Source of the DNA: Delphinapterus leucas
Lineage: Eukaryota; Chordata; Mammalia; Artiodactyla; Monodontidae
Length of the DNA stretch: 64,000 bases
NCBI RefSeq assembly: GCF_002288925.2
Contig: NW_022098069.1
Coordinates: 71,706,714-71,770,713, forward strand
Direction: 5' to 3'
Part shown: piece after piece, positions 11,441 to 23,360 of the stretch
Layout of the letters: each line of letters starts with the position of its first letter
How positions within the stretch are numbered: the stretch's first letter is position 1
Translations under genes and position numbers: made by a program
The notes under the pieces: model-generated
What the model saw: the letters and a program-made list of their open reading frames with translations, nothing else
Told to the model about the DNA's origin: nothing
Databases searched by the model: none

Positions 11441-13855
11441 AAGTAGATTTGAAGGTAGAACAGGCCTAAATGTAATATTTGAAAGAGTTTTCAAAATTAA
11501 AACCTGGGAAGTAGTAAAATAGATAAATAATTTGATGTTCTTTCTAAAGTTACCACTCATAATAGATCAGCAGCTCTTTTCAAAGCCTGGTAAAAAGAGA
11601 ATCCTATACTACCCTTACTAAAAGGAAATTAAGGAAGAGAGGGGGAAATATCATGAGCAAAAATATTTCAGGTACTTCTCTTTGATATAAGGGCTCTGTT
11701 ATACTTACACTAGGGTTGTATGTCTGTACAACTTGCAATCTCATAATGAAAAGATGATTACATTTCACATACGCCTCCCTTATGGGAGAAAACATATTAT
11801 TTAAAATGAGGTTAACCAGCAAATACAATTGTTTAATTTCATTATGGGTTTGGATCCCAGGTGTAGCTTTATAGCCATATTAGCAAACATTAGTTTTGGT
11901 GTGTTTTTCTACCAAATCCTTTTAACATTTCTTTGGGGAGATAAAAATAGAGATTATCAGAGTTCTTTTAATGCCTTTATCCATTGTCTCTATAACCAAT
12001 TTTAAGATGAAAATGCCAGAGAGACTTTACAATAAATAGCATCATTGTGCTCTGAGATATTACACAATACGAAGTGTAAAGCACCACCCTCAGAGTGGCT
12101 CCATCTTTTGTTCTTATCGTTCTACAGCTTCTTAGCAGTTAAGACAGCAAACAGGGTGAATAAAAGTCTCCAGAGTACTGAGACTATAGATAATTCCCTT
12201 CTACTCTGGATTTCCCTATGTCTCAAAGTTCAAATTTGGAATGTATTTATTTCAGGAAAATGTCTTGAGAAAAGCATTCAACATGCACTCCTTTTAAGTC
12301 ATGTTAAGCGCAGTGCTCTTGCATTATCTACATTTGGTCCTGTTTCAAATCTGTGTTCTTTTTCTAAAATATTTGTTCTTATTTTGATTTGTTCCACTTA
12401 AGTTATTAAATTGTACTACATGGCACACAACATCAATTGACATGATTTTAGTAAAGGCTACTGGTAAAGATTTTAAATTATTAAATGAACAGTTCTTAGT
12501 TTTCTTGCAAATTTGCCCCCTTATAATGCATAACACTTTACAATTCCTACTCTCTTACCAATTTATGTGTAATTAACCACTCTCTTCAGGTGCTTCTCAT
12601 ACCTGCTTGACTGCCTCTTTTCATTGTCTTTTATTGATTTTCCTTCTCTTCCTACCTTGTAAATATTAGTGTTACCTGAAATTTTATGCTTTTCCCTCTA
12701 TTCATCACTATGCTTTCTTCCTGAGCCATTTTGTCTGCTCCTCTATTTTCAGTATATTTCAAATATGTCAAGCTATTAAACCTATAATCTTAACCAAGTC
12801 TTCTAAAATCTTCAAATGATGTTTACCTCAATTGGATATTCTTATAACATGAGCTGGAAAAATACTTCCCTCATTTTCCAGTTTGATTTGGAAATTCTCT
12901 TGTTTTTGTCTTGTTGACACACTATTAATTGAAACATGTTCTTAAGAGATAAAATTAGGAATGTAGTATGGAAGGAGAAAAATCTTGTTCCAAAGAGAAT
13001 GTACTTTATGCATTCTTGACTCATGCTAAAAATATCTATTCTAACCATTAGTCAATAATTGAATTGTCAAAGCAATTACTTTGATAGTCATTATCTTTAG
13101 GGAATAATTTTATCTGTTGTGTTCTTTATTGTATACTTGAGATATCTGACTAATATAAACTATAAATGTTTATTCCCTGGCAATTATAAAGAAAGTCTTA
13201 AAATATTATACAGAGTTTCACTTTTTCTAATGTATGCTTAATGAACTATCACAAAGAGAAATGAAATTTATATATTGATTCAGCTTACAACTTGATATTG
13301 CTGTAAGTTTTCATAAACATGAGTATCTTTCAAGCAGAATTGGTGAAGAACAACTCATAAATAAACTTTTAAAACTATTTAATTTTTTAATGTACCGGAG
13401 ATATTTTTATAAGCAGTTGAACTATCATTACTCAGTGGAGGACATCCTCCGAACATAGATGTTTATTTGTTGAAAACTACTGATGCATTAACCCAGAGCA
13501 ATGTTATTGAAACATAGTTGTTTTTGAGAGAGCTAAAGACTTAGTTCTCTAGTAGAGAGAAGTTTTGGGCCTTTTGAACTTCATTATTCTTCATTATTTT
13601 GTGCTACAGTGTTTTATTATTTTGGCTGGTCCAAAATAAGCTTTCGGTTTCCATTAAATACATTAATTATTTGATTACAAATTCTTGTGTCAAAAGTTTT
13701 TTGTTGTTTGTCTGTATGCTTCTGACTTTAATTAAGTCCTTTGGGTCAGCACTCTAAAACTTATTCACATGTGGTTTGACCTGGTAAGAAGCAAAATCTA
13801 ATTTCAAAGTTTATTTCTTTATTAAAACTAATTTGTTATAAACGCAATTCATCTG
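11441..13855. other. Unassigned sequence, no gene
   Basis: No supported gene. A pyrimidine-rich stretch at 12540-12760 vaguely resembles L2 ORF2-terminal sequence on the plus strand, but I cannot fix its limits. The 118-codon frame 12045-12401 has no recognisable domain and is most likely chance. Confidence 0.4.
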
Positions 13856-13893
13856 ATATATATATATATGTACACACACACACACATATATAT
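13856..13893. repeat. (TA)n(CA)n compound microsatellite
   Basis: Alternating TA units, then a short CA tract, then TA units again. Likely length-polymorphic. Confidence 0.9.
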
Positions 13894-14329
13894 TCCATTG
13901 TCTTTCTATTAACCTACATCTTTGCTCCTTGAGAGTGGACTAGTTATATTTCAGTATGTAGGAATATAATGGGACTAAAAAGTTAAAATTACACTGTGAA
14001 ATAGAGTAAAATAATAAAATACCATTTAATTCAGATATCTACTGTGAGAAGATGGTTTCATTATTTATAATTATCAATTTAGAACAAATTCAATAAATCG
14101 CAAAGGAGGTTTTTATATTAGGTCATAATCTTAAAATAGGTATAATCTACATATTCTAAATGCAATAAAGATTGCTTAAAATCCCAATGAGTGGGAAATC
14201 AGAAAAGCATGCCCTCTGTTCTTTAGTTTCTCTATTTTTTAAAAAATATTATTGAAGTTTATTATAATATCTTAAAGAGACATTCGGTAACATTCAAAAA
14301 GATGGAGCAGAGGATACCAAAGGACCTTG
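13894..14329. other. Unassigned AT-rich sequence
   Basis: No gene, RNA or nameable repeat seen. Confidence 0.5.
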
Positions 14330-15020
14330 TATCGGTCAGAGTCCAGTCAAGAGACATAAACCATACCAGCTCTTTTAACAAAGAGAGCTTAGCTTAAAGA
14401 ATGGTTAATGAGTTACTGAAATATTGAAACATAATAAAAGAGAAACTAAGCCATTATTTTGGAAACAACTGTAGGAAGCAGTTATCATCCCTGGAACTAT
14501 GAGAACAAAGGGAAGAGATTGGGATTACCAAATCTTTGAAGTTTGGAGGAGAGGTCTTCCTAAACTGAAGGCCAACCTCCCGGGGAAGAAGTTTGTCTGA
14601 CACTAATATCTCAGAGCTTAGAAGAGGGGCTCTAAGAGATTGGGACTTGGATTTCTGAGAAGGGGATGCTGTCTGGTTCCATGCCAGCGTCATTGAAAGG
14701 TCACAAGTACAAGTATTGGAAAAACTCCAAACTGCTGCAAGTGAAAAGAACCCACCACTGCTGGCTTGAAGAAGCAAGGGTGGGTGCCATTGAGAGGAAC
14801 AGGAAGTCTAAAAAATCAGTGAGAAAGAAACAATTTCCTTCTTACTCTTCCAGCCTCGCAATCTCCCTTTAACTCCCTGGCAGAGCCTAACAGGAAGCCA
14901 GCTGACAAGGCAGGACTGTAGTTTGTGGAGCTCTAGCCCCCATATCATAAAAATCACTGTATAGAAGGATAGGTTAAAAGGAAAGAAAACTAGCTTAATA
15001 GCTAGCACAACTGAACGCAA
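14330..15020 (+). repeat. Ancient interspersed repeat, family not identified
   Basis: The ends carry phrases I associate with a dispersed mammalian repeat: ATCGGTCAGAGTCCAGTCAAG near 14331, and GCCTAACAGGAAGCCAGCTGA near 14885 followed by a GTAGTTTGTGGAGCTCTAGCC-like block. Base composition is richer in G and C than the flanks. There is no conserved coding frame; the 107-codon minus-strand frame at 14454-14777 has no domain. Family and exact limits are uncertain. Confidence 0.35.
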
Positions 15021-15136
15021 AAGTTGGCAGTGTTAGGGAGATGCATTTTTAAATTGTGAAATCAAATTGAAACTGCAAGTTTCACTGGCCTGCTCTAAAT
15101 CCTAAAAGTGACATAATATGATGGAATTTAAAGAAT

Positions 15137-15205
15137 AATTTTTGAGATATAATTGACATATAGCATTATATTAATTTCAGGTGTACAACATAATGATTCT
15201 ATATC
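15137..15205 (-). mobile_element. L1M 3'-end fragment, antisense
   Basis: TTGAGATATAATTGACATATA ... TTTCAGGTGTACAACATAATGATTC is the reverse complement of the closing part of L1MA/L1MB-type 3'UTRs, the same 3' end seen in sense at 2335-2678. Confidence 0.75.
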
Positions 15206-16105
15206 TTTAAAAGTTTTTGATTCTACTCTTAAATAATATCTTTTGAAAGCTATGATAAACCTGAACCTTGGCAAGGAAAACAAAAAAATTGAGTAAAACT
15301 CTGAAAAGAGAATAATATTCATAACTGTCTATTCCCCAGTGCACACACATACAAAGTATAAAGGTTACATTTGTGATAAAAGGTGACCAAGTGAGTTAAA
15401 GAAAAGGAAGGCTTTGCAGTCTGACCATCAGAAACAGGTCAGATTTATCAAAAGCTATCTATACAATGTTTGTTTATGGTCCCTGGGAGAGTATCCACTG
15501 CTTACATGTGTTTATAAAAGGAAAACTTCTGTTAGATAGAACATAAACCAACTAGTTATTTCCCCCACAATTCCCTGAAAGATTATTATCTAGATTCATC
15601 CAAAAATAGTTGGCTTTCTTTTAAAACTACATCCTAGAAAAGCAGTCACATTTGCTTATTAGCTCTGAACATGTCTTCTGCATTTTTTCTTATTTTTTTA
15701 GGAGACGAACTATCCAAGAATATTTTACTAAAAATCATGGTCCTTAGCTTGGGGTGCAAATAAACTGAATGAGAGAGAAGTTGAGAATTGCTGCAGAGGA
15801 ATTTTTTTTCAGAGCACATCTTTATGCTAAAAGGGACGTAGCTTATACCATATCCATCTCTATTGGAAAGCACCAGTCTAAAGTAACTATTACTAGCTTG
15901 TTCTATTATAAATATCCATAAATGTATACTTAGTAAAGCTAAAGGATCTAGACACACATGCACTTCAATTTATCTCTTATTGGTATGTATAACTATAAGT
16001 AAATTTATTAAATTATCAAAGCTTTATGTTGATACCAATTTCATTGTACAATAGCACAAATCTAGAAAAGCCATATAAACAGTTATTTGAGTGCAAGGCA
16101 TTAAA
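15206..16105. other. Unassigned sequence, no gene
   Basis: No supported gene. The 105-codon minus-strand frame at 15646-15963 shows no motif. No repeat family recognised. Confidence 0.5.
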
Positions 16106-16195
16106 AAGTGACTAATATTTATTGAGTGCTTTCTAAGTATCCAGAGCTATTCTAGGTATTGTGGATACATAGTTGAAGAAATAGATACTTCCCAA
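16106..16195 (-). repeat. L2 LINE 3'-end fragment, antisense
   Basis: AATATTTATTGAGTGCTTTCT, AGCTATTCTAGGTATTGTGGATACATAG is the complement of the L2 3' terminus (the 'gtgcctagcacagtgcctggcacatagtaggtgctcaataaatatt' type ending). Immediately followed by L1 sequence. Confidence 0.6.
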
Positions 16196-16202
16196 CTCAT
16201 TT

Positions 16203-18650
16203 ACTAAGGCCATTAGTACCTTGATACAAAACCATATAAAAATGGTACAAAAAACAAACAACAGATTGATGTCGCTAATGAACTTAGATACAAATCCCTC
16301 AACAAAATATTAGCAAATCAAATCCAGAATTACATAAAAATAACAACAGACATGATCAAGTGAAATTTATTCCAATTATGTCAAACTGGTTCAACGTTAA
16401 AAATTAATCAATGTAATTAACAGGCTAATGAAGAAAAATTTTATGATCATGTTAATGGATGCAGAATAAATATTTGTCAAATTATTAATATCCATTGTCC
16501 AATATTCATTAATGTTATAAACTCTCACCAAGTTAAGAATGAAGGGAGCCAGCTAAAATTGATATGGTTCATCTACAAGATACTAACATCATAATGGTGA
16601 AACACTGAACGTGTTTCCTCTAAAATCTGGTACAAATCATGGATACTTGTTCTCATCACTCTTATCCAACCTAGTAACAGAAGGTCTAACTGTTGCAATA
16701 AGAAAAAAAGAAATACAGATCAGAAAGATTTAAAACAGCTCATACTTGTAGATGATTGTCTATACAGAAAATCCTAAGGAATCTACCAAATCAAAACAAA
16801 ATCCAACAACCAAGAAAAACTTCTAGAACTGATGTCAGTTCAGCAATTTTGCAGGATGTAAGAACACTCAAACCAAAATTAAAAACATAACAAAATCACT
16901 CTGAAATTAGTTATATACTTAGTAAAACATGCACAGAATCTGTATGATAATTTTTAATGGTGATTAAAGAAATCAAAGAAGACCAAAACAGTGGAGAGAA
17001 ATATTGGAAGACTCAACCTAGTATACGTGTCATGTCTTCCTAAATTGGTTTAAAGGCTTACTGCAATTCCTATTAAAACCACAGTAAGGTATTTTTTGTT
17101 GACATAGGCAAGTTTATTCTATAATTTATATGGAAAAATACAGACCCTAGAATAGCTTTAAACTCTTGAGGAATATAATAGGAGGAATCACTCTACCTGA
17201 TATGAGGCCTGCTATATAGACACAGTAAACAAGACAGTGTAATACTGGTAAGGTACAGACACATAGATCATTGAAGCAGAATAGAGAATCCTGAAGTAAA
17301 TGGATCCAACTGATATTTGTCAAAAGTGTAAAAGCAAACCAGTGGAGGAAAGATAGCTTTTCAACAAATGGTATTGGAACAATTGGACATCCAGAGACCC
17401 CCCCCCATCCCCAAAACAAAAAAAAAACCCACTTGACTCAAACCACAACTTTTATACTAAAAATTTACTCAGAATGGATCCAGAGTTAAATTTAAAATGT
17501 AGAAATATAAAAATTTTAGAAGAAAACCATAGGAGATAATTTTTTGGATCCCAGGCTAGGCAAAGAATATGATCCATAATAAGAAATATTGATAAATTAA
17601 AATTATTTTCTCTGTCAAAGATCTTGTTAAGAGTATGAAAATACAACCTCCCAACAGGGTGGAAATATTTGCAAATCTCATATTAGGCAAAGGACTAATA
17701 TCTAGGATATACAACACAAAGGACTCTCAAAACTCAATAGTTAAAAAAAACACATGCAATTAGAAAATGGGAAAGAATTATGAACACATATTGCCGAAAG
17801 GGATCTACAGATGGAAAATAAATACATTAAAAAAGTGTTCAACATCATTAACTCTTAAGGAAATGCAAATACTAAGCCACAATAAGATATTACTATATCT
17901 TATACTACCAGAATAGCTAAAATTAAAAAAGCAATAAGACCACATACTGGCAAGGTTGTAGAGAAAATATTTTAATCTTACATTGAAGGTGGGAGTATAA
18001 AATGGTACAATCTCTCTGAATAAAGATTGTCAGTATCTTATAAAACTAAGCATGTAACTACCACGCAACCCAGGAATTGCACTCTTGAACATTTACCCTA
18101 AAGAAATGAATATTTATGTTTACTCAGAGATCTGCACACAAATGTTCATAGCAGATTTGTTTTATAACAGCTTAAACTGGAAATAAACCATATGTCCTTC
18201 AATAGTTTAATGGTTAAACAAATTGTGGTGCATTCATACCAGGGATATTACTCAGAAATAAATAGGATGGAACTATTGATACAAGCAACAGTTTGGATGA
18301 ATCTGCTGACCTTTATGCTGAGTGGAAAAAAAAAAATCCTGCAATGTTACAGACTGTTTGATTCTATTTATAAAACATTCTTGAAATGACAAAATTATAG
18401 AAATTGAAGCTGATTAATGGCTCCAGGGATTAGGAACTGGGGGATGAGTGTAGCTCTAAAAGGACAATAGAAGAGATCCTTTTGATTAAGGAACTATTAC
18501 GTATCTTGACTGTTTAAATATTAATAACCTGTGATTTTGCAGTATAGTTTCACAAGATGTTACCATTAGGGGAAACTGGATTACCTTGCATTATTTATAA
18601 CTACTACATATGAATCTACAGTTATCTCAATAAAAAGTTAAATTAAGGAA
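16203..18650 (+). mobile_element. Old L1 (L1M), 3' half of ORF2 plus 3'UTR
   Basis: Continuous sense match to L1 ORF2 from inside the reverse transcriptase region to the 3' end. Recognisable blocks in order: AAGGCCATTAGTACCTTGATAC (16206), the ATTTATTCC...GGTTCAACG block (16370), TGATCATGTTAATGGATGCAG (16443), GATGATTGTCTATACAGAAAA (16751), GCAATAAGACCACATACTGGC (17930), and the C-terminal TGGTGCATTCATACCAGGGAT region (18226). It ends in an A-rich 3' end near 18640. ORF2 is interrupted throughout by stops and frameshifts. The 5' half of the element is absent. Confidence 0.88.
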
Positions 18651-18674
18651 TAAACATATCTCTTAATTTGCTTT

Positions 18675-18745
18675 ATAGATGATGTTATGATTCAATAATA
18701 TAGATGATGTTATGATTCAATATTATAGATGATGTTATGATTCAC
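18675..18745. repeat. Three tandem 25-bp units
   Basis: The unit ATAGATGATGTTATGATTCA begins at 18675, 18700 and 18725: an exact 25-bp period, with the third copy partial. Between units only the AATA/ATT linker differs. It lies directly after the L1 3' end. Confidence 0.93.
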
Positions 18746-18879
18746 CTGACAGATTGGAAGAGGATACACTCTATAAATTTGAGTAGCACTAATATATAGA
18801 CTTACAAGAAATTATTGCAATAAATAGAAATAAATAATCCATAGAAATATAGGCAAGACATGAGCATATACTTTATATA

Positions 18880-19440
18880 AGATAATACTCAAATGGATAA
18901 TAAGTAGATGCGGACATATGAAAGTTCAATGGAACCAGATACAAAGGATATCCCACCCACTAGGTCTGCAAAATTTTGAAGTTTAAACATTGTCAAGTGT
19001 TTATAGAGATGTGGGGAAACAGAATTCCTGATGCATGTGCATCCGATGCAAGAACGTACTAGTACAGCCTTCTTAGAGAGCAATCTGCAGTACTTCGTAA
19101 AATTCAGCATATATACATATACATCATACACACACTTATAACTTGCACAAAATCTAAGACAGAGCAACATAGCAATTATTCTTTGTACAAAACCCAGTAT
19201 ATTCATACACTATTCCACTATGGGACATATACAAATATGTTCATCTCAGTGTGCTTTGTTGTAGGGAGAAATTTAAGATAGCTTAGGTGTCTATTAATGG
19301 AAAGATAGATAAGCAAAATATGGTGAATATACAGGAAAGAATTCTAAGCAGCCATTTGAAGCATCAAACTAGATGTAGACACAGTAAGATGGACAAATCT
19401 TAATATTATGGCAATTGAATATGCCATTCAGTTAATAAAA
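18880..19440 (+). mobile_element. Very old L1 (L1ME/L1M3-like) ORF2 C-terminal fragment
   Basis: Diverged sense match to the end of L1 ORF2: the ATACTCAAATGGATAATAAGT, TTATAGAGATGTGGGGAAACA and CTATTCCACTATGGGACATAT blocks appear in family order, followed by CAGCCATTTGAAGCATC. Older than the L1 immediately upstream. No open frame of use. Confidence 0.65.
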
Positions 19441-19499
19441 ATTTTGTATATATACATATATAATAATATATGTATTAATATATATATATAATACAAAAT
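19441..19499. repeat. AT-rich palindromic microsatellite
   Basis: ATTTTGTAT at 19441-19449 and its exact complement ATACAAAAT at 19491-19499 bracket an alternating TA/ATA core, so the whole can fold as a cruciform or hairpin. Confidence 0.85.
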
Positions 19500-20083
19500 C
19501 TGTACTGAGAATTTACAAAGATACATATCTTACACATTAAGGGGTTTGACAATATGTAGGGAGGGCTTTAGGAATGGAGTTAGAAGGAATACATAATAAA
19601 CTAAATAAGTGATGATATTGAAAAATTGAATATTTTATTGATAATGCAGTCCAGGACCAGAGATGTCTTTGGGCCAAGTCACTCTGAATCCACCAGATTG
19701 CTTGGAGAAATAACTCTATGCATTTCTGAACTCAAGGGGCTGTATAAATAAAAATCAGGACTGAGCCATACATTTGGTTATATAAAGTCCAGAAATTATC
19801 AATGCGAGGTCACGTGGATCAGGGTGCCTTGAGCATCTGCCTGAAAGGTTGGCCTTCCTGGTGATATTTTCATCCAAAAGAGAAAAAATACAACATCAAG
19901 TTGTCTGGGCATCAAGTCTCTAAAAAGGTGGACACAATTTTAAACTAACTAGGCCAAGAGGGCTAGACTGAGATAGATTCATTATCAGTGTTTCAAAGTG
20001 ATGCTCTTTAGCAATTTATAGGGGAGAATAACCTTCTAAATAATAAGGATTATGTAAATTAGAAATCTGGAATACATCTTTGG
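19500..20083. other. Unassigned sequence, no gene
   Basis: No gene or nameable repeat. Confidence 0.5.
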
Positions 20084-20126
20084 TACCATATTGTCTCTCT
20101 TTTTTTTTTTTTACCATATTGTCTCT
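20084..20126 (-). mobile_element. Target-site duplication around a bare poly(T): A-tail-only retroinsertion
   Basis: The 15-bp sequence TACCATATTGTCTCT occurs at 20084-20098 and again, identical, at 20112-20126. Between the copies is only C plus twelve T. This is the structure expected if target-primed reverse transcription copied just the poly(A) tail of an RNA and then stopped. Alternatives are a plain 28-bp tandem duplication or slippage. Confidence 0.7.
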
Positions 20127-20204
20127 TACCCCTCCTATTTGCTCTATCACCATACCTTATATATTTTAAGGACTATTTAATGCTTTGAACCCACCCACTT
20201 CTTG

Positions 20205-20490
20205 TCCTATCAACTGTCACCATCCTAGGCTAAGCTGGCATCATCTCTAAGCCCCATTATTCTAAATGTCTCTGAACTTCCAGTATTCATGCTGGCTCTT
20301 TCCAAGCAGGTTACTACACTGAAGCCAGAGTGGTCATTTAAAAATACAATTCTAATCACACTTTCACCCCAGTGCCACTCTCCATCCCCCCACTTAAAAT
20401 ATTTCAAGGGTATTATATTGTATATGTATAGAATCGAGGGGAGGATAGAAAACTTCTTGTGGCCTACAAATCCCCTCATATTCGAACTCC
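20205..20490 (+). repeat. L2 LINE ORF2 C-terminal part, first piece
   Basis: Sense match to L2: AGCCAGAGTGGTCATTTAAAA, ACAATTCTAATCACACTTTCA, then TTGTGGCCTACAAATCCCCTC, in family order. The match breaks off near 20490 and resumes at about 21036. Confidence 0.75.
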
Positions 20491-21035
20491 TGCTAAAAAA
20501 CACCAGCAGAATTGTCTGTTGATTCAACAAAATTGAATGTATTGTGTATACTGCAATAAGGGAAAATGTCACCTTGGCAGAGTCTTAGTAATGTGTCAGA
20601 AGAAGAAGACCAGGGGAGAATATTTGTGAAGTTTTGAAATCTGGACTCAGGTGGTATAAGGAGAGTCTTTCAAAGCAGAGAGCTTATTAGGATTAGGCAC
20701 ATTTTGTGTCATAATAATAGTTTACGATTCGGTAACCCAGCGTAGAAGTAAGTTTTAGGTAAACTGATAAATGAGCTGGTTGTCTAGGTGAGCAATGTAT
20801 TCTTCTGATCAAGGAACTATTTCCCTAGATTAATTCAGATAGATTGGTTTGTAGGAATTTCCCAAAGGAACCAGAGAAGTACTTATTGGTTTACAGCCTA
20901 TTTTCTGGGACAAGAGTTTCTTAAAGCCAATAGGAAAGTCTTGTTGACTCAGGTGGCCTCTGTTCTCAGGCCTCAATAGTTAAACTCTGTGGAGGGGGAA
21001 GGTCTTGGGTCTCATTCTTCAGCTTGAGTTTATAT
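20491..21035. mobile_element. Unidentified ~545-bp insertion splitting the L2
   Basis: Bounded on both sides by collinear L2 sequence, so it was inserted after the L2. Internal limits at TGTCTGTTGATTC (20513) and CATTCTTCA (about 21022) give a possible TG...CA solo LTR of about 500 bp, but I cannot name the family. I see no long open frame and no clear short duplication at the edges. Confidence 0.45.
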
Positions 21036-21450
21036 TAATTTTTCTCTTTCTCCTCCAGCCATATTCCCTTGCTATATATAATCAGGGAGTTATATCTCTC
21101 ATGGTCTCTCTTTCAGTGGTGTTTTTTGTATATGCATTTCTTCCTGCATAGAATGCTCTTCTTTTTCCCCTTTTCATATCTTAAACTTCTATTTCTTTAT
21201 CATGGCTCAGTAATTACTTCCTTGGAAAAGTCCTTCCTGACACCTCCAAATTAGATAAATCAGTCTATTTTGTGCTTTTGTAATTCCAAAAATTGCTTAC
21301 TTTTAGACTTACAGTTATAATTTTATTTTGTTTGCTTGATTATTTGATTAAAGGATAACTCCTCCATTAGACTAGACTAAGCTTTAAGAGGTAGATTTCT
21401 GGTTGCTTTGGCTCACTCTTAGACTCTCAGTATCTATTACACTGTGTCAC
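21036..21450 (+). repeat. L2 LINE, second piece to the 3'UTR
   Basis: Continuation of the L2: CTCCTCCAGCCATATTCCCTT, TGCATAGAATGCTCTTCTTTT, AAAAGTCCTTCCTGACACCTCC, then the 3'UTR with TTTAAGAGGTAGATTTCTGG. Sense orientation, the same as the piece at 20205-20490. Confidence 0.75.
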
Positions 21451-21968
21451 ATGTTATTTTCTCAAATATTTGGATGCAGGATGAAAAGATAAATAGAAAA
21501 TATCCCTCTACCTAAATACTTTTGATTTTACCTTCTACCAAAAACTAATGTTCACAACTAAGCCCTTGGGCCATGTAATTACCACCAGGAATCCTGAACG
21601 TATCACTGGAGATGATTCCATGGAGTGAAGAAGTAGTTTTTTCCAGCAAGCAGAGTGGAAACTCAGCATATTATAATTTAAATGTTTAAAGACTATGAAC
21701 CTTTATTATAATCCCAAATTGCTGAATTGAGACTTATCAGTATGGAAGATGTTAACCAAAGTGCTTCATGGTAATTAGGATTATTCAAAGTACTTTATTC
21801 TATTAAAAAATATATTCAAAATGGGAAAATTTTTCTCACTTTGAATTTCAGAGTATTTTCTCAGAAGATATTGTGTATCCAAATATAAATATGAAAATCC
21901 AAGCTTAGCATCTGTGAATAAGGAAATGCTTTATTCATTATAATCAGAGATGCTAAGAAATTGAATAT
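21451..21968. other. Unassigned sequence
   Basis: No gene or nameable repeat seen. Confidence 0.5.
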
Positions 21969-21982
21969 GAGACTGATATTTT

Positions 21983-22679
21983 TTTCTTTTCTGATCTTCT
22001 GTTTTATTTTTTTATTTGAATTTTATTTATTTTTATACAGAAAGTTCTTATTAGTTACCTATTTTATACATATTAGTGCATATATGTCAATCGCAATCTC
22101 CCAATTCATCCCACCATCACCCCCCCACAACTTTCCCCCGTTGGTGTCCATACATTTGTTCTCTACATCTGTGTCTCTATTTCTGCCTTGCAAACCGGTT
22201 CATCTGTACCATTTTTCTAGATTCCACATATATGCATTAATATACGATATTTGTTTTTCTCTTTCTGACTTCTTCACTCTGTATGGCAGTCTCTAGGTCC
22301 ATCCACATCTCTACAAATGACGCAGTTTCGTTCCTTTTTAAGGCTGAGTAATATTGCATTGTATATATGTGCCACATCTTTATCCATTCATCTGTCGATG
22401 GGCATTTAGGGTGCTTCCATGACCTGGCTATTGTAAATAGTGCTGCAATGAATATTGGGGTGCATGTGTCATTTTGAATTATGGTTTTCTCTGGGTATAT
22501 GCCCAGTAGTGGTATTGCTGGGTCATATGGTAATTCTATTTTTAGTTTTTTAAGGAACCTCCATACTGTTCTCCATAGTGGCTATATCAATTTACATTCC
22601 CACCAAAAGTGCAAGAGGGTTCCCTTTTCTCCACACCCTCTCCAGCATTTGTTGTTTGTAGATTTTCTGATGATGCCCA
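21983..22679 (-). mobile_element. 5'-truncated L1, end of ORF2 plus 3'UTR
   Basis: Antisense L1 of the artiodactyl/cetacean type: a T-rich tail at the left, then TTTATACAGAAAGTTCTTA, the CACCCCCCCACAA run, and the ORF2 C-terminus in complement from about 22230 to 22679 (AGTAATATTGCATTGTATATA, TGGGTATATGCCCAGTAGTGG). A 14-bp target-site duplication with one mismatch, GAGACT[G/A]ATATTTT, sits at 21969-21982 and 22680-22693. ORF2 is truncated and dead. Confidence 0.93.
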
Positions 22680-22774
22680 GAGACTAATATTTTAAAAGCA
22701 TGTATTTTTAAATGTTTTTCCTCCAATTCATTTTAGTTTGATGTCATGGAAGAAATTATTGACAGAGGATACAA

Positions 22775-22826
22775 GTGTGCGCACACACACATACACACAA
22801 ACACACACACACACACACCACACAAT
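22775..22826. repeat. (CA)n microsatellite
   Basis: Interrupted CA repeat beginning GTGTGCGCACACAC. The GTGTGCGCACAC start is a perfect palindrome. Confidence 0.92.
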
Positions 22827-23064
22827 CTCAAGATATATGAGAGAAAACAATAAAACATTTTAAGTAATTTAAAAAGTAAGCCAAATAAGCTATTTACTTC
22901 TCACTTTGACCAGAAGACTATAGGCTAAATTTAAGTGAATTGAAATAAAATAACATTTGTTAAGCATCTACCAAGGCCTAGCACTGAACTTAGTACTGTT
23001 GGTATCAAAAGAAGAACATGAAGGAGATGTCTCTTTCTTAACTGGTTCTAAACTAGAGGAGACA

Positions 23065-23349
23065 GGGGACTTCCTTGGTGGTGCAGTGGTTAAGAATCCG
23101 CCTGCCAAGGCAGGGGACACGAGTTTGAACCCTGGTCCGGGAAGATCCCACATGCCACAGAGCAACTAAGCCCGTGCACCACAACTACTGAAGCCCACAT
23201 GCCTAGAGCCTATGCTCTGCAACAAGAGAAGCCACTGCAATGAGAAGTCCGTGCACCGCAACAAAGAGTAGCCCCTGCTCACCACAACTAAAGAAAGACC
23301 GTGCAGCGACGAAGACCCAACGCACCCAAAAAGTAAATAAATAAATGTA
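23065..23349 (+). mobile_element. Long-form CHR SINE
   Basis: Sense CHR element longer than the other six copies. After the tRNA-like head (GACTTCCTTGGTGGTGCAG) and middle it continues through CACAACTACTGAAGCCCACA, CAACAAAGAGTAGCCCCTGCT and GAAGACCCAACGCACCC into an AAATAAATAAAT tail. Target-site duplication TAAACTAGAGG is at 23049-23059 and 23350-23360. The longer form is shared among cetartiodactyls. Its A box is mutated (TGGTGCAGTGG), and the B-box G is changed (GAGTTTGAACCC), as expected of an older insertion. Confidence 0.93.
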
Positions 23350-23360
23350 TAAACTAGAGG

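Noticed and set aside
12045..12401. 118-codon frame
   Set aside because: No motif; leucine/serine-rich composition is what AT-rich non-coding DNA gives.
13612..13665. GGCTGGTCCAAAATAAGCTTTCGGTTT resembles one end of an artiodactyl mariner
   Set aside because: Only one weak end is present, with no partner terminal repeat.
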